NCBI GenBank assembly: GCA_003586115.2
Contig: QVOM02000112.1
Location: 108,882,411-108,946,410 of the forward strand
Reading direction: 5' to 3'
DNA length: 64,000 bases
DNA from: Salvator merianae
Lineage: Eukaryota; Chordata; Lepidosauria; Squamata; Teiidae
In this document: in pieces, positions 21,795 through 33,644 of the stretch
Layout of the letters: each line of letters starts with the position of its first letter
Position numbering within the stretch: position 1 is the stretch's first letter
Program-made: the position numbers and the translations under genes
Notes under the pieces: generated by a model
The model's input: the letters and a program-made list of their open reading frames with translations, nothing else
Told to the model about the DNA's origin: nothing
The model's database searches: none

Positions 21795-22724
21795 CTTAGA
21801 CAAAACATATCCTATTCTCACAACTTATATTTCATTCTACTCTTTGGAATTAATCTCTGTTAAAGAAAAGCCACTTCCACGATCCATGGCTTTATCATAC
21901 TACGGCATTTCGTGCCCTACAAGAGAAATTGCCAATATAAGATGGATCTATAATTTGGCAATGAATATTTAGGAAAAATATATTTTTTTAAAAAGATGCA
22001 GGGTGATTTTTGGAGATTTTTTTTATTGTTGGGGAAAAAGTGAGTCTTATATGGCAAAAAATACAGTGATTTTTTTTTTAAAAAAAACTCATCTCTCTCC
22101 TCTTTGGCTGTGATATGAGACTATAAAATAGATGCAGAGGTGAACAGCAGATGCTCCTGAGTCCTAGGAGGCAAAGCAAGGTTTGCAAGGGTCCTGTAGG
22201 AAAAGAGGCAGCGACCACTTTCCTTCCCATCCCCAAAGCCCACAGGCTGCTCTTGGCAGTGTCACTGTGGAACTGGCAGGAGGGGAGAGAAGGGAGAGGA
22301 AGGGGCATACCGTCACTCTCCCCCGCTTTCCCCTCCCATTTCTCTGCTGGTTTGAGCTGATAATGGCAGAGAAAGAGGTACGGGATTAGCATCAACTTCA
22401 GGGCCACTTTCTTCCCTTTCTGCAAGGAGTACTGGAGTAAAACTGGCCACAAGGCAGCATTTCAGAAAGGAGAAAGGCAGTGCCAGTACAACTGCTGCTT
22501 TCCTGAGAGGGACAATCACACCATGGTCAGGGATTCCCAACCGCAGGATGGCTGAGGTATGCATTTGCAGCCACACAGTGACCTGAGAGAACTCCTTAAG
22601 AAAGAGGCATTTGCTTTCTTCAGTCTTCAAAAGAGACTTTAAAAAAAAAGGCTCCTTTGAGGTGTGATGCTCTCTCCTTTCACTGGGTGAAATATAAGCT
22701 TAAGGCAACCCATCTACCATATTT

Positions 22725-22995
22725 GTTTATTTACATTTATATCCTGCACTATACCATATAGTCTCACAAAGAGCTGGACGAACTGTGGTCCATCCAATCA
22801 CCTTAGTAGCTTCACTCTGGATTTTCTGACAAGAGTTTACTGTCAGGCTGTTTACCCATAGCTGGGAAGGCCCATTTACCTTCCATGACGGAGCAGGGAT
22901 TTGAACCATGGAACTTCTGGATCCCACACACTTGCCATAGGACTTCTGGGTTCTAGCCTAGTGCTCTTATTCACTGTACCACCAGAGGGCACAAT
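22725..22995 (-). mobile_element. tRNA-derived SINE (MIR-like), minus strand
   Basis: Read on the minus strand, an A-box-like GGTACAGTGAATAAGAGCA is followed by a B-box-like GTTCAAATCCC and a 3' tail. This is the general layout of MIR/CORE-type SINEs. The family is not certain. Confidence 0.5.
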
Positions 22996-22999
22996 AGAT

Positions 23000-23880
23000 G
23001 ACTCCTTAGTCCCCCACCCTTTCCATGTATATACTGACTTGCACTGATTCTGCAGAAAAGGTCGTTAACAGATTTCCAGTCACTGCCTCTCTGCACCTGC
23101 CCTCAGAAGCAGTCACTCCCTTGTACCTGCTACTCCTAAGGCAACAAGTAAATTTAAGGACACAAGTTTTGTCTTCATTATGTTGAAGGGTAGGTGGTCT
23201 ATTGGTGGGATGAGGGAGTGAACAAAAGAACTATATATGCCATAGAATGATGACATGGGGTGCCGCAAAGGCCAGTTTGGAAAAAAGAAGAAGCAGTCAC
23301 AGACATCTACTACTCTTAGCAGACCTCTTGGAAGCTGAATTCTATTTTCAGCTTCAAGAGAGCTAGCTGATTTTTCAAAGGGGGTTTTAACGGCTGGCAA
23401 GGAGTTTTCAAGTGTGACTCCAGGTGGCAAGAGGAAATTGTGGGAGCCAATTCCAGGCTCTTTCCTTATCTGCCAGGTCTTTGCATTATTGTCCCTGTTC
23501 CAAAATACCTGGATGTTAGCATTTCCTTTTGTTTTTTTCTTGAGCTTGCTAGCATCTGGGTAGTTTGGAACAGCAACAATAATGCGAAGAGCTGGCAGAC
23601 AGAAGGAAGGAATTGATATGATAAGAAAACTGGTTGTTGTTGGATTTCCCATAATACCAATATTACGGGTTATCAATCAACTAATCTGGGAATGCAATGG
23701 ATATATGTGGCATTCCCAGTACAGTCTACCAGAACTGTAGGGTTTTATCCACATCTGGAAGCACCCAAAGAAACACACTACAGAATTAAAACAAAACAGG
23801 GTGGGTTTTCAATATCTAAGATTAAATAGTAAGTAGTTTTACTCACTTGGGACAGGACTGAACCTAAATAATAAAGTTAT
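23000..23880. other. Intron, no element recognised
   Basis: A minus frame of about 187 codons (23676-23113) is open, but I see no known domain and no splice support. The missing ARHGAP20 exon expected here was not found. Confidence 0.4.
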
Positions 23881-23897
23881 GTTTTCCAAAAACTTAC

Positions 23898-23964
23898 CAG
23901 TAAGGCAATATGGGGAATCTTCTTTTCCAGAGTTCACTCAGATTTTATACTCTTTTTCAGAGCC
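23898..23964 (-). pseudogene. ARHGAP20: ARHGAP20 RA exon 2, copy 1 (nonsense)
   Basis: The 67-bp exon (acceptor TTTTTAAAG, donor GTAAGTT) reads GSEKEYKI-stop-VNSGKEDSPY, where ARHGAP20 has YQLWVNSGKEEAPY. The conserved tryptophan codon has become TGA at 23938-23940. The flanking phases fit the RA exon at 34816-34893. Confidence 0.88.
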
Positions 23965-23999
23965 CTTTAAAAACACAAACCCACAGTTACTAGCATGAA

Positions 24000-25464
24000 T
24001 GCAATTTCTAACACTCTTTGAAAAGAATATGGGATAGAAAAAGCAGTACTGCATTGTGCCTTGTTTTTCCACCTTCACAAACAGAGAAATGTGCAGTACT
24101 ATGCCCTCAGAACATGGGCTAATTAAAAGGAAGGAAGGAATTCATTTTTTTTGGTGGCAGCCTCCTGATTCTTGGCTCCCCTTTATCTACATGCCCTATA
24201 GTACTTTTTAAAAAATGAATATTGTCTTTTTTTTCAAATCATAACAACGAATAACAAATTATAACAGAAAACAGATAGTGCTCCCCCCAAGATATATATA
24301 GGTGCTCCTCCCATATATATAGAGAGAGAGGGAGAGGAGAGAAAAAAATAATATTTCACCACCATACTACCCACCGACCCCTTGTGCACACCAGTAGACA
24401 ACCTCTAAATAATCTTTCTTTTTCAGTTTAGCTGGACCAAAGAGTTAGTCTTGTTATTTCTTCTCTCAATTCTTCCAGCAGTTGGGGTTGTTCCATTAAA
24501 ACACAGCAATGGCCGCTTCCTAGGTTCTCGCTGTTTGGCGCTCACCTAGCCATTTACCCCCACCTAAGGAATTTCATTCAAAAGCTTTAAAAATTCCTTG
24601 CCAATCAGACTTTGAGTTTGAGCAATCTGGGTGCTTGATTGGTTAAATCGCACCCAGAGTAGCTCATTAGATGCTCGCCGACCAGCAAGCCAATCAGATT
24701 TAACAATGTGGCTGACTGCTTTCTTTGCTCATCCCCTTCTCCCTAACCGAAGAAGAGCATGTGCCATTTTCACTCAATTCATTGGAGTGAGAGGGTGTGT
24801 TCTTTGGTGATCTTGTAAGTGGTTTTTTAATTATTATTTTTATTATTATTGTAGGTCTCTGGGCTTGGCAGGAGGGGGGAATGACAGGATTGGAATTAAG
24901 TACAGGATGATTGGGGAAATGGCTTGGTGGGGGGAGTTTTTCATGCTTATGTGTACTGGCAGCTGCGACTGTAGTGGCGGGGGTGGGGGGGACTGTGGCC
25001 TAGTTGGCACACGCATTCCCAGCCCCTTCAGACGTGGCCTGATCGCCCTTCCTAAGGGGTTACCAAAGTCAAAAACGTTGGACTTCTGCAGCATGGCCAA
25101 ATGGCCTCTTCAGCTGATAATGCTGATAATTTAATGAGTTTTTGACCTGAGTTTTAAGCAGGCACAATTGGCCTGTTAAATGAAACAAAACCTGCATTTT
25201 AATTAGTTTAATTATTTGATGCATTTCAAACAGCTGCAACCGTGTTGGGGTGGGTGGGATCGTGGCCTACTCAGTAAGCGCATTCCTACCCCCTTCTGGT
25301 GCGACCCGATTGGCCTTCCTAGGGGGCTAGCAAGGGTGTTCGGGATGTGCCTGGAGGGGGTGGGAATGACAGTCACGACCAGATCACATGGCCATTCTCC
25401 TCCTGTCGTGGTGAGCCTTTTTTGCAGCTGTGACCATTAAAACACATATAAGGGAAACGACAAA
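24000..25464. other. Intron sequence with imperfect ~265-bp repeat
   Basis: There is low-complexity TA/GA sequence at 24290-24350. Two imperfect, similar blocks (about 24955-25080 and 25220-25345) share CAGCTGC..., GTGGCCTA and CATTCC...CCCCTTC. CCAATCAG occurs twice (24600 and 24700). No gene is recognised. Confidence 0.45.
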
Positions 25465-26059
25465 ATTAGGGATGTGCACGAAAGGATTTTTCAGTGTTTG
25501 TTTCACAATGCCACGAAGCAACGAAGCTTCATTTTTGCGCGAAAACGCTAGTCGCGAAAAGGGAGACCTTCGTTTTCACTGCGAAAATCTTTGCAAAAAC
25601 CGGGGGGGGGGATGTTATTTCCAAAATAAATGAAATAACTATCGAAAAACATACACTTCTTTCTGTAGGGAAACGCCGCATATCTTCCTGCCCCGTCCCT
25701 TCTATATTCGAGCGTCCACGTTGCTAGTTTAAGGTGTTATTTTTTTATAAGGCGAACATTGCGCAGAGCTTACTTTTAACCGGTGGCTGGTTTGTAGGAG
25801 GATGCAATGCAACGAAGGAACGTTGACATCACTCACTGTGGATCGCGAGGTTGCGTGGAAATGCTCGATTTTCTCTAATATGCCAGAGAGACGAAGGCAA
25901 GCAAAGGCATTCCTTTCGCATTGATTTTTCGTCATTTTTGATGCATCATTTCCTCCCCCTATTATGTCTGTGCGCGTGTGCGCGGTACGCGGTAATGACT
26001 GCACTTTAACTTATTGGCGATGGCTACCTGGCGATCGAACGGGTCGCAGAACTTATTAT

Positions 26060-26230
26060 TTCCTATTGGCTTGCTCCTGATTGGCCCTTGGATTTTGAAT
26101 GATTCGCCCTGGTTTGTTGGGGCCCTGTTTATTTTCATTCGATTACCTGTGGAAACAATAGGTTATCCATTACGACATCTGCTGTTTTTGTTTAAAATAT
26201 GGGTGGGTCGATAGCACCTTATAAAAGAGG
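26060..26230 (+). promoter_or_regulatory. Putative transposase promoter
   Basis: Two inverted CCAAT boxes (ATTGG at 26064 and 26078) lie about 145 bp upstream of TATAAAAG at 26220. About 0.9 kb of leader follows before the first transposase coding sequence. Inferred from motifs only. Confidence 0.5.
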
Positions 26231-27104
26231 CTCTGAGGAGCCGTTGAAGCCTTTTTCTGACCGTGTTGATCGGAGCTGAGCTGCTGATGAATTGTCTGAG
26301 GGAGGAGATGCTGGTATTGACAATCTCTCTCTCTTCAGACCGTGCCGTGGGCTTCGCACAGTGGGGTGGTCTAGTGCCTATCAGTGGTTCTCTCTCTCAT
26401 TTCTCCCTTCTGTCTTATCTTTCTTTACTGCTCTCTTCTCAGTTAATTTCCGTTTTCTTCTACCACTCCTTTCTTTCGCATTAATTTGGGGTTGGGGGGA
26501 TAGGGTAGTGGAGGGGAACGGAAGGGAAGGGAAGAGGAGAGCAGAGGGGTAGGGCCAGGGGTCTCAGGGTTAGGGTCAGGCAGGGTGCTTGCACAGGCAC
26601 ACAGTTAGCTAGTACTGGTGGGTAGGTATATGTTCCCCTAATAGGGACTTCAACATAGTGAATTCAGGTTAGGATTACGGTTCGGCTAGGTTTTGGTAAA
26701 GGCAGGGAGGGCTGCTAGTGCAGGGTCCCCAAAAACCGTCTCCCCCTCCCTCTTTATTAGTTCACCTTCCCCCCGCACACAACAAATTGCTGCTTCCCCC
26801 CCAACTAAATTCTAGTAAGGCTTCCCCGCTTCTCTGGGGTAATTCTCTTCACAGGTTTGCATGTGTCACACAGCAGTGCCATTACCATAGCATTCTGCTG
26901 GGTGACACACATCCCAAATAAATAGGTCCCCCCCACCAATCCCTCCTAGGCTACCCGGATCCTTCAGGACTCCAGCCCCCACCTCACCCCTGCTAGGGCT
27001 ATAGGGACTTAGGGCTCTCAGTAAAGTAATAGCATAGATGGCTGGGAAGGGCAAAGGAGTCAGAGGGATGGCTAGATTCCTAGTAGGTAGGAGGGAAGGG
27101 AGAG

Positions 27105-29623
27105 TTGTTGCTGCTGGCCATGGCAGGCAGGCGTCTGAGGCGGGGCCTATTCCCCAAGTCCCTGTCACACGTGCAGTCTGTGCAGCGCGCAGGCTCGACT
27201 TTCCCCGACGGGAAGCTGGGCCTGAGCCTGCTGCTGCTGGAGTGTCTTCCTCAGCAGAGCCGCATAGCTGCCTCCTTCACACTGAGGAATTGCAGGTTCC
27301 TCCAGCAACGACAGAGGCGGAGATGGTGGCGATGGTTCCAGCTGCCATGGCAGCTGGGCCTCTCCCACCTGTCCTGGGTTCCAGTGCAACCTCGCAGCCC
27401 GAGACCAAGGAGGAGCGGGAGCCTCGCCCTGGCCCTTCTCAGCCCCAGGATTGGGTGTGTGTGTGATGGTTCTGGTCCCCAGAAGGAGCCAGCAGCAGCA
27501 GAACCATCACCACCAATGAAGAGGGCACGTCACGGTAGCCCGGAGGGCAGCGAAGTGTGGAGGCATTTTGTGCTCTGCCCTGATGTTCCAACTTACGCTG
27601 CCTGCAACCACTGCAAGGCACGGGTCAGCAGGGGCAGAACGTCAGGCGTCTTGGCACCACCGCGTTGTGGAACCATCTGAGAAGTCAGCACCCTGCTGTT
27701 CTGCCCCCTGATGGCAGCAGTAGACCACGCGTGCCTGGGAGTAGCCTTGGCAGTGCTGTGTCAGCCACCCGGCAGACACTGTTACCCGAGCAGTGGTTGC
27801 AGAGGTTGGGGGGCACCTGGGGTGATTGCTGAGGTAGAGCTTTCCTGACTCGGCTTCTTGTGGAGATGATCGCCCTCGAGGATCAGCCACTTGCCGTGGT
27901 GGAGAACATCGGCTTCTGCCAGGTCCTCCAGGCGCTTGCCCCAGACTACAGAATACCCTCACATACCACGTTCAGCAGGAGCGTGATGCCCTCCCTGTAC
28001 GAGGCGTGCAGGGAGGCGGTGCAGGAATGGATGTCACACACTGCCATCCATCCCTGCCTAGTCGTGCATTTCACTGCCGATCTGTGGACCAGCGGCACTG
28101 GATTGCACGGCACTTTCCTCTCCCTCACTGCGTACTGGTGGGGGGAGGAGAGAGAGGGTGGTGTTTCGGCCAGTGCTGCGCTTCCTTCTCAAGCTCCCTC
28201 AATGGTAGTGAAGCCCCTTTGGGCTTTGCTGCATGTGGAGGAGTTTGACAGGAGCCACACTGCTGAACACCTGTCTGAGGCCATGGACCATCAGGTGAGG
28301 GGTTGGTTGAGCCGGGAACCAACCCTTAGCCGTGGCTTCATGGTCACTGACAATGGTAGGAACGTAGTTAAGGCAGCTGGCCTGGCGGGGTTTATGAGCA
28401 TCACTTGTATGTCTCACACTCTCCATATGGTCGTGAGGGACGCTCTTGGACTCTCTGGGCCGGGGTCCAGGAGTGCAATCCCCGCTGAAGCTTCCACCAC
28501 CACATCTATGGGAGCCCTTGTGGAGAGGTGCCGCAGGATGGCTTCCCATTTGCACCGGAGTGTTAGTGTGCAGAGGCTGCTCCGACAGGCCCAGAAGGAG
28601 CAGCAGCTGCCAGACCATCAGATCCCCACTGATGTTCCCACCTGGTGGAACTCCACCTACATCCTGTTCCAGCGCCTGCTGGAGCAGGAGCCCGCCCTTC
28701 ACACGCTCGCAATGAGGCATATCATGGAGGAGTGCAGTCTCTCCCCGGAGGACTGGCGCACCATCACGGATGCTGTCAAAACACTCAGATTCTTCAATCG
28801 CCTGATGAGGAAACTGAGTGGCGAGACAGCGATGCTGAGCGTGGCGCTGACGAGCGTGATTGCCTTGGGCAAAAGCCTTGCTGGGCTTCAGCCGCAGCTG
28901 ACCACTGAGGCTGGCTGGGCCTTGGTGGGTCGGCTGCAGGCTGGGGTTGAGAGGAGGCTGGTTGAGCCTTTGAGACAGAAGCCTGCGATCGTTTTGGCCG
29001 ACCTTCTTGACCCAAGGGTTCGAGGGGGAGCTGTCCCCACGGACGAGCTCCCTCGGTGGAGAGATTTCCTGGTCCAAGCAGTGAGGAGAGTCCAGGCAGA
29101 GAGGACAGGGGGCCAGGTGTGGGGGAGTGGAGGAGTGCCTGTTTGCAGAGCATCCCCTGCTTCCAGTGGCGGAAGTTCCCCTGTGGCTAGTGGTAGCGGT
29201 CGGCCCAGCAGCATGGTTTCGGAGGCAGGTCACGAAGAGTGCCAGGAGGCACTATCCAACACGGAGTTTGAGATTTTCGGCTTCTCTGACCTTTCCGCGA
29301 AACAGCAGAAGCCAGCTTCCCTTGATACTGCTGAGCAGTCCGTTCTGCAGTATCTAGCGGGGGAACTGGGACGTGAGGACACAGTGCCATCCGAGTTTTG
29401 GGCAAAGCATCACCCAATGTGGCCGGATTTGGAAGCTGTTGCCCGGAGGTACCTGTCAGCTCCACTGACATCTGTGCAGAGCAAGAGGGTGTTCTCCATG
29501 ACTGGTGACGTGTTGACATCTCATCACTCTCGCACGGGCGGCGGGCTTGTGGAGCAGCTCATCTTCTTAAAGGCCAACCTGCCCCTGCTGGGCTTTCCCG
29601 CGCTGCCTTTGGGAGATGAATGA
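27105..29623 (+). pseudogene. hAT transposase with BED finger (near-intact, disabled)
   Basis: hAT transposases cut and paste their element using a DDE active site. An N-terminal BED zinc finger is visible: a W..F block near 27557, C-x2-C near 27602-27614, and the LWNHLRSQH histidine pair near 27665-27690. The second half is one frame away from the first, so there is a frameshift. A TGA at 27830 interrupts the frame before the catalytic part. From 27860 the frame is open for 587 codons. FTADLWTSGTG (first Asp, residue 74), VTDNGRNVVKAAG (second Asp, residue 164), CMSHTLHMVVRDAL, and a C-terminal hATC dimerisation block follow in order. The hATC motif reads SVQSKRVFS where the family has S..SERxFS, so the catalytic Glu is Lys (codon 29483-29485). 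The copy is probably inactive. Confidence 0.9.
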
Positions 29624-30589
29624 CCAACAGGCCCTGGGTGACTCCATCCCAACCCCGCAGCACCAGAGGCAGCCGGAAAAAAAATAAGAAGGACTAGGTG
29701 GGCCAATAAAGCCAAAAGACAATAAGAAGAAGCACAGAACCGGCAGAAAAATGTAGAGAAGGAGAGCCACTAAGTAAGGGGGAGAAACACAGTATATTGA
29801 ATAAAAGGGAAAGTAGAGCAGGATCTTTAAAAAGGGGAAAAAGGCATATACTTTCAAAATTTTTCTATTTCAGGTTGTCTGAGCAATCACTCTGTCTCTG
29901 TGTCACGCACGTATGCATGCAGACATGTATGCACAAACACACACGCACATTGACACGCACACGCATACAGACACGCACACACCAATGATGACATGGGTTG
30001 GTTACGCTCAGTGTCCCTGGGCCAGCACACACCATCGCCTCCATATGAAACAGTCCCTCCCAGCCAGCGTAACCTGAGCAGAGGGGTATTTGAGACCCCA
30101 GGGGGCTCCGTGAGGCTATCTAGTCAAACCCATCACAAAAATGCACCCGTGCCCTCTCTCTTGTGGCTACAGCTCATATCTCTGTTGCAGTTTGTACTGT
30201 ATGTGATTTTGCAAACAATCCAATTGTCAAACAATTCAATAGCTTATAAGAATCATATTCAAGCTGAAAGAACTTATCTTATTATTCTGAGTTTGATTTT
30301 TCTTTAGCAACATTTCACTACATGTGTTACATATTCTTCTACTGGCCGGTGTAACCTACAGCAGCATCTGCTATTCCTAGGCGGTCTCCTACCCAACTAC
30401 AGTTTGAAGCAGGCCACACAGTTCCTGCTTATTTCAGCCAGGGTCTGCTAAGGGGCAACATAGAGGAAGCTGCCCATTCCAGGCACCTGCTGCAGCTAGT
30501 GGTTGCCCTGCAAACAGTCCCACTAACCTATCTTCCCTACCAATGTGGTACGTACTACTGGTGGCCAGTGGCCATAGGCCCTCACTCAC

Positions 30590-30744
30590 CTTGCGGGCCT
30601 CTCCAGGGGAGCCCGGCCCCTGACAGCATCCCTCAGCTCCACCACCACGTTGCTCAGCAACTGAAGCCTGGCATCCATAGCCTCCACGTGGCCCCGGATG
30701 ACCTCCATCCCCCTTTCCAGGGCGTGCACCCTAGCGTTGCACTG
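30590..30744 (-). CDS. Accessory gene, coiled-coil-like exon
   Basis: A 155-bp open exon lies between acceptor ACAAACCAG and donor GTGAGTGAGG. It encodes VHALERGMEVIRGHVEAMDA followed by LQLLSNVVVELRDAV, a heptad-like amphipathic helix. I read it as a downstream exon of the Myb/SANT gene of the hAT element. The phase join to 30916 is not clean (a direct join meets a stop), so the exon model is incomplete. Confidence 0.5.
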
Positions 30745-30915
30745 CTGGTTTGTGGAAACATAAGAGGAGGAAATTAGGACCTCTAGACATCTGCCTAGAT
30801 GCTCCAAACATCCCCAGTCACGCAAAGCAGGGAAGGGCACCCTTCGCCCTGCACAGCAACAGCAAACCGTGAATAGCACGTCAGATAAGACCAGAAAAAA
30901 ACCATGAATACTCAC

Positions 30916-31214
30916 GGTGCCTGGCCATTGCTCTCTGCATGTGAGCATGGGACTCCAGGACCTCCTCGAGGCTGGTGGTCTGGGTCCCATGCTCCAACTC
31001 TTCTGTCTGGGTGGCCACGGTCCACTGCTGAGTGCTGTGGGGAGGGGGGACCACAGTCCCTGATGCTGCACCCTGGGTGGTGGTGGTGGTGGTGCCGGTG
31101 CTGCAGCACTGGTGCTGGGCCTGGGAGCTTGATGATGCTCCTCCTCCTCCTCCAGGCAGATCTGCAGGGCACTGGGAGAGGGGGATGAGCGCTCTGGGCC
31201 TGCTGCTGGGCGTC
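30916..31214 (-). CDS. Accessory gene, middle exon (low complexity)
   Basis: Acceptor CTTTACAG and donor GTGAGTATT bound a 299-bp segment. The most protein-like frame ends VATQTEELEHGTQ and SLEEVLESHAHMQRAMARH, preceded by Ser/Gln/Thr-rich sequence. Other frames are also open because of (CCA/CAC) repeats, so frame choice is uncertain. Confidence 0.45.
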
Positions 31215-32233
31215 CTGTAAAGTGAGAGCAGAACAGTAGGGTGGCACAGCAGCCAGCCAACAGGACACAAAGGGGATTGGTGCAAGAGGGCTCTGCTGCC
31301 AGTGCCACCAGTCCCCTAATGACACCGCTGCAGGGTGGGCGGAGACGGGGGGTGAATAGGGGGGCAATACTGGCTTCCTGTGTGGGCAGGGGGATGCTGC
31401 AGCTGGCAGAGGTCTAGGCATAGCTAAAGCTGGGAAGGAGGAGAGAGAGGAAAGGAATTAAGCACATGTCAACAGCAAGAGTGGCAATGCACCTTATGCC
31501 CTGATCAGCATTGGCAGCTGGGTAGGGCAGGGAACTGATAGAATGGGTCAGTCAGGCCCACTTGCCCGTTTCGGAGAGGCTGCCAGCCCGCCCGCCCGCT
31601 GAGGAAGCTTCCTGCCTCATTTACCCCCTCTGCACGCAAACGTACCTTGCACACCCCTGCTCCTGCCCTCCATCGCTGGCACCTCCTGCAGCAGGATGGG
31701 TGCTGGTGGCACTACTGGGGCTGCTGGTGCCTGCGCTGTCCCGGCTGCTGGCACTGCCGGTGGTTCTGTTCAGGACAAGGACAGAGGAAAGAACCTCAAT
31801 GAATACCTGACAAGTTCTGGTTTTCTCTGGGTTTCAGAAACCTCTGATATCTGTCTCCTCCCTGCTTGATGATTTGGAACCTTAGCTTTCCTGCTGCTAT
31901 TCCCTAATTCCTTGTAGTGGCCCCACAGCATCCCTTCCAAAGGGCAACGTATCTTCTGCTGGCTCTGCAGGTGCAGCAGCCATCTCCTCCTCCTCCTCCT
32001 CCTCCTCAGTTACCTCCCCCGCCTCCTCCGTCGCGCAGTCTCGGACTGAGTGTCACATTGTTTAATGTGATACAAAAGTTTGCAGTTTGGGCCAAATGCG
32101 TAAGAAAGTGGTACACATCATAATTGATGCCAGCCAGTCATGTATGCAGCAGAAAGCAGGAGATCATTTTTAATCTGGAGACCATCATGTGTTACTAGAC
32201 ACCGTAACGGTTCTATACCTTCCCCCCCCCCCC

Positions 32234-32293
32234 NNNNNNNNNNNNNNNNNNNNNNNNNNNNNNNNNNNNNNNNNNNNNNNNNNNNNNNNNNNN
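32234..32293. other. Assembly gap (60 N) in a poly-C run
   Basis: Sixty N bases are flanked by C homopolymers inside the hAT element, so the element's length and this intron or spacer are uncertain. Confidence 0.99.
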
Positions 32294-32457
32294 CCCCCCC
32301 GCATAAGGTCCCCAGTCACCCAATTCAGTTCCTTCTTCCCACTGACATCAGGAGCGCACATAGCTAACACTTATTCTATCATTGCCCCAACTGCCAAGAG
32401 AATGGCACAGATGCGCAGAAAAGGTCAAGCGCATCTGTGGCTGTAGGTACACCATAT

Positions 32458-32880
32458 TTAATTTAGGGGGCAGTAGGGGGTTTCCATCACAAGGCACATA
32501 CCTGAAGTTGCCTGGTGGTGATGGCTCCAGTGGGGCCTCCCGGCAACCTCCCAGAGCTGACACAGGAGGGGGTAGAATGGTGGCCTCTTGCGGCGCAGGG
32601 AAGAGCCATCATGGGCCTCCAGGACTCTGTAGAATGTGGCTCCGAGCCCCTTAAATTTCAACCTGCATTGTGCCACAGAGCGCCTGAATCCCTGAACCTG
32701 CAGGCTTCTCGATGCCTCTAGGAAGAGGCTTCGATTTTGCCTGCAGGTGCAGGTCATCAGACGCTCTCGTGGCCCATTGGATGCTAGCAGAGCATCCAGC
32801 AGGGCATCAATCTCCGCTAACTGCCAATAGAGGTAATGGGTAGTCGTTTTGGCCTGGTTGACAACAAACAGTTCCGCCCA
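32458..32880 (-). CDS. Myb/SANT-like DNA-binding domain of hAT accessory gene
   Basis: A minus-strand open frame covers a trihelix/Myb-SANT-like domain: YWQLAEIDALLDALLAS (first helix with its Trp), then LFLEASRSLQVQGFRRSV, AQCRLKFKGLGATFYRVLEA (recognition-helix region with the QCR.KFK.L..Y signature) and PFYPLLCQLWE. Such domains act as DNA-binding partners of transposases in PIF/Harbinger elements. Upstream on the same strand are two CCAAT boxes (32890-32920) and an AATAAAAG TATA-like sequence. No Harbinger DDE nuclease is visible in the element. The gene converges on the transposase gene. Confidence 0.75.
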   Translation of the reverse strand, partial: WAELFVVNQAKTTTHYLYWQLAEIDALLDALLASNGPRERLMTCTCRQNRSLFLEASRSLQVQGFRRSVAQCRLKFKGLGATFYRVLEAHDGSSLRRKRPPFYPLLCQLWEVAGRPHWSHHHQATSGMCLVMETPYCPLN

Positions 32881-33400
32881 CTGCTCACTTTTATTGGCCT
32901 GTGAAACCTGCTCTGGGATTGGCTGCCTAGGAGCACAGTAGCCACTCGTGATTCACCCTCTCCACGGCGACTGGGGTCTTGGCTGACCTCCTTGCCCACC
33001 ATGCCCTCTTATTTATGGGTCAGTGTGTGTATGGGTAAGCCCTGCCTGGGAAGGGAGACTGACTTTCCAAGCTAGTAGCAAGTTACCTCATATCCCGCTT
33101 TAGACTCTGACAAGGGCTGAGGCGCGCCTATTGAGAAGCCCTTTTCTTCGTTTAGCAGAGCAGCATATATGTAGCCGTCCACTGATGCCACTGGTTCATT
33201 CGTCCCATCGAGGCTCTGTCATAACTTCGGTAATTTTTTTTGCACAGCAGACAAGTGCCTCGCCTCGTCATTATACGAGGCGGGCGGGCTCAGTCAGCGC
33301 CGTGCGAAGCAATTGTCTTCACTTAGGCACGTAATTGAGAAGACTGGAAGCGGCCACCGGATGAAATAACTTCCGTACTTCAGAGCAGCAGCGAAAACGT

Positions 33401-33644
33401 CGCTGACCTGACAACTTTACTACCCACCCACCTCTTGCCCTCCGTTTCCAAAAACACAAGTATCCCTACCGTGCACTTTAATCAATTTTATTAACTCCTC
33501 CTCTACTCTAGCCATCTGACTCAGTTGCTGACCTGACAACTTTACTACCCACCCACCTCTTGCCCTCTGTTTCCAAAAGCAGAACCACGCACTTCAATCA
33601 ATTTTATTAACTCCTCTCTGTCCTCTACTCTAGCCATCTGACTT
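33401..33644. repeat. Tandem duplication of ~125 bp in hAT right end
   Basis: Two adjacent units, starting at 33401 and 33526, share GCTGACCTGACAACTTTACT and CTCTAGCCATCTGACT. Confidence 0.9.

Noticed and set aside
23113..23676. 187-codon minus-strand frame
   Set aside because: No recognised domain, no fitting splice sites, and no match to the ARHGAP20 exon expected in this interval.
28199..29233. 344-codon minus-strand frame
   Set aside because: It is a shadow of the GC-rich hAT transposase gene on the plus strand.
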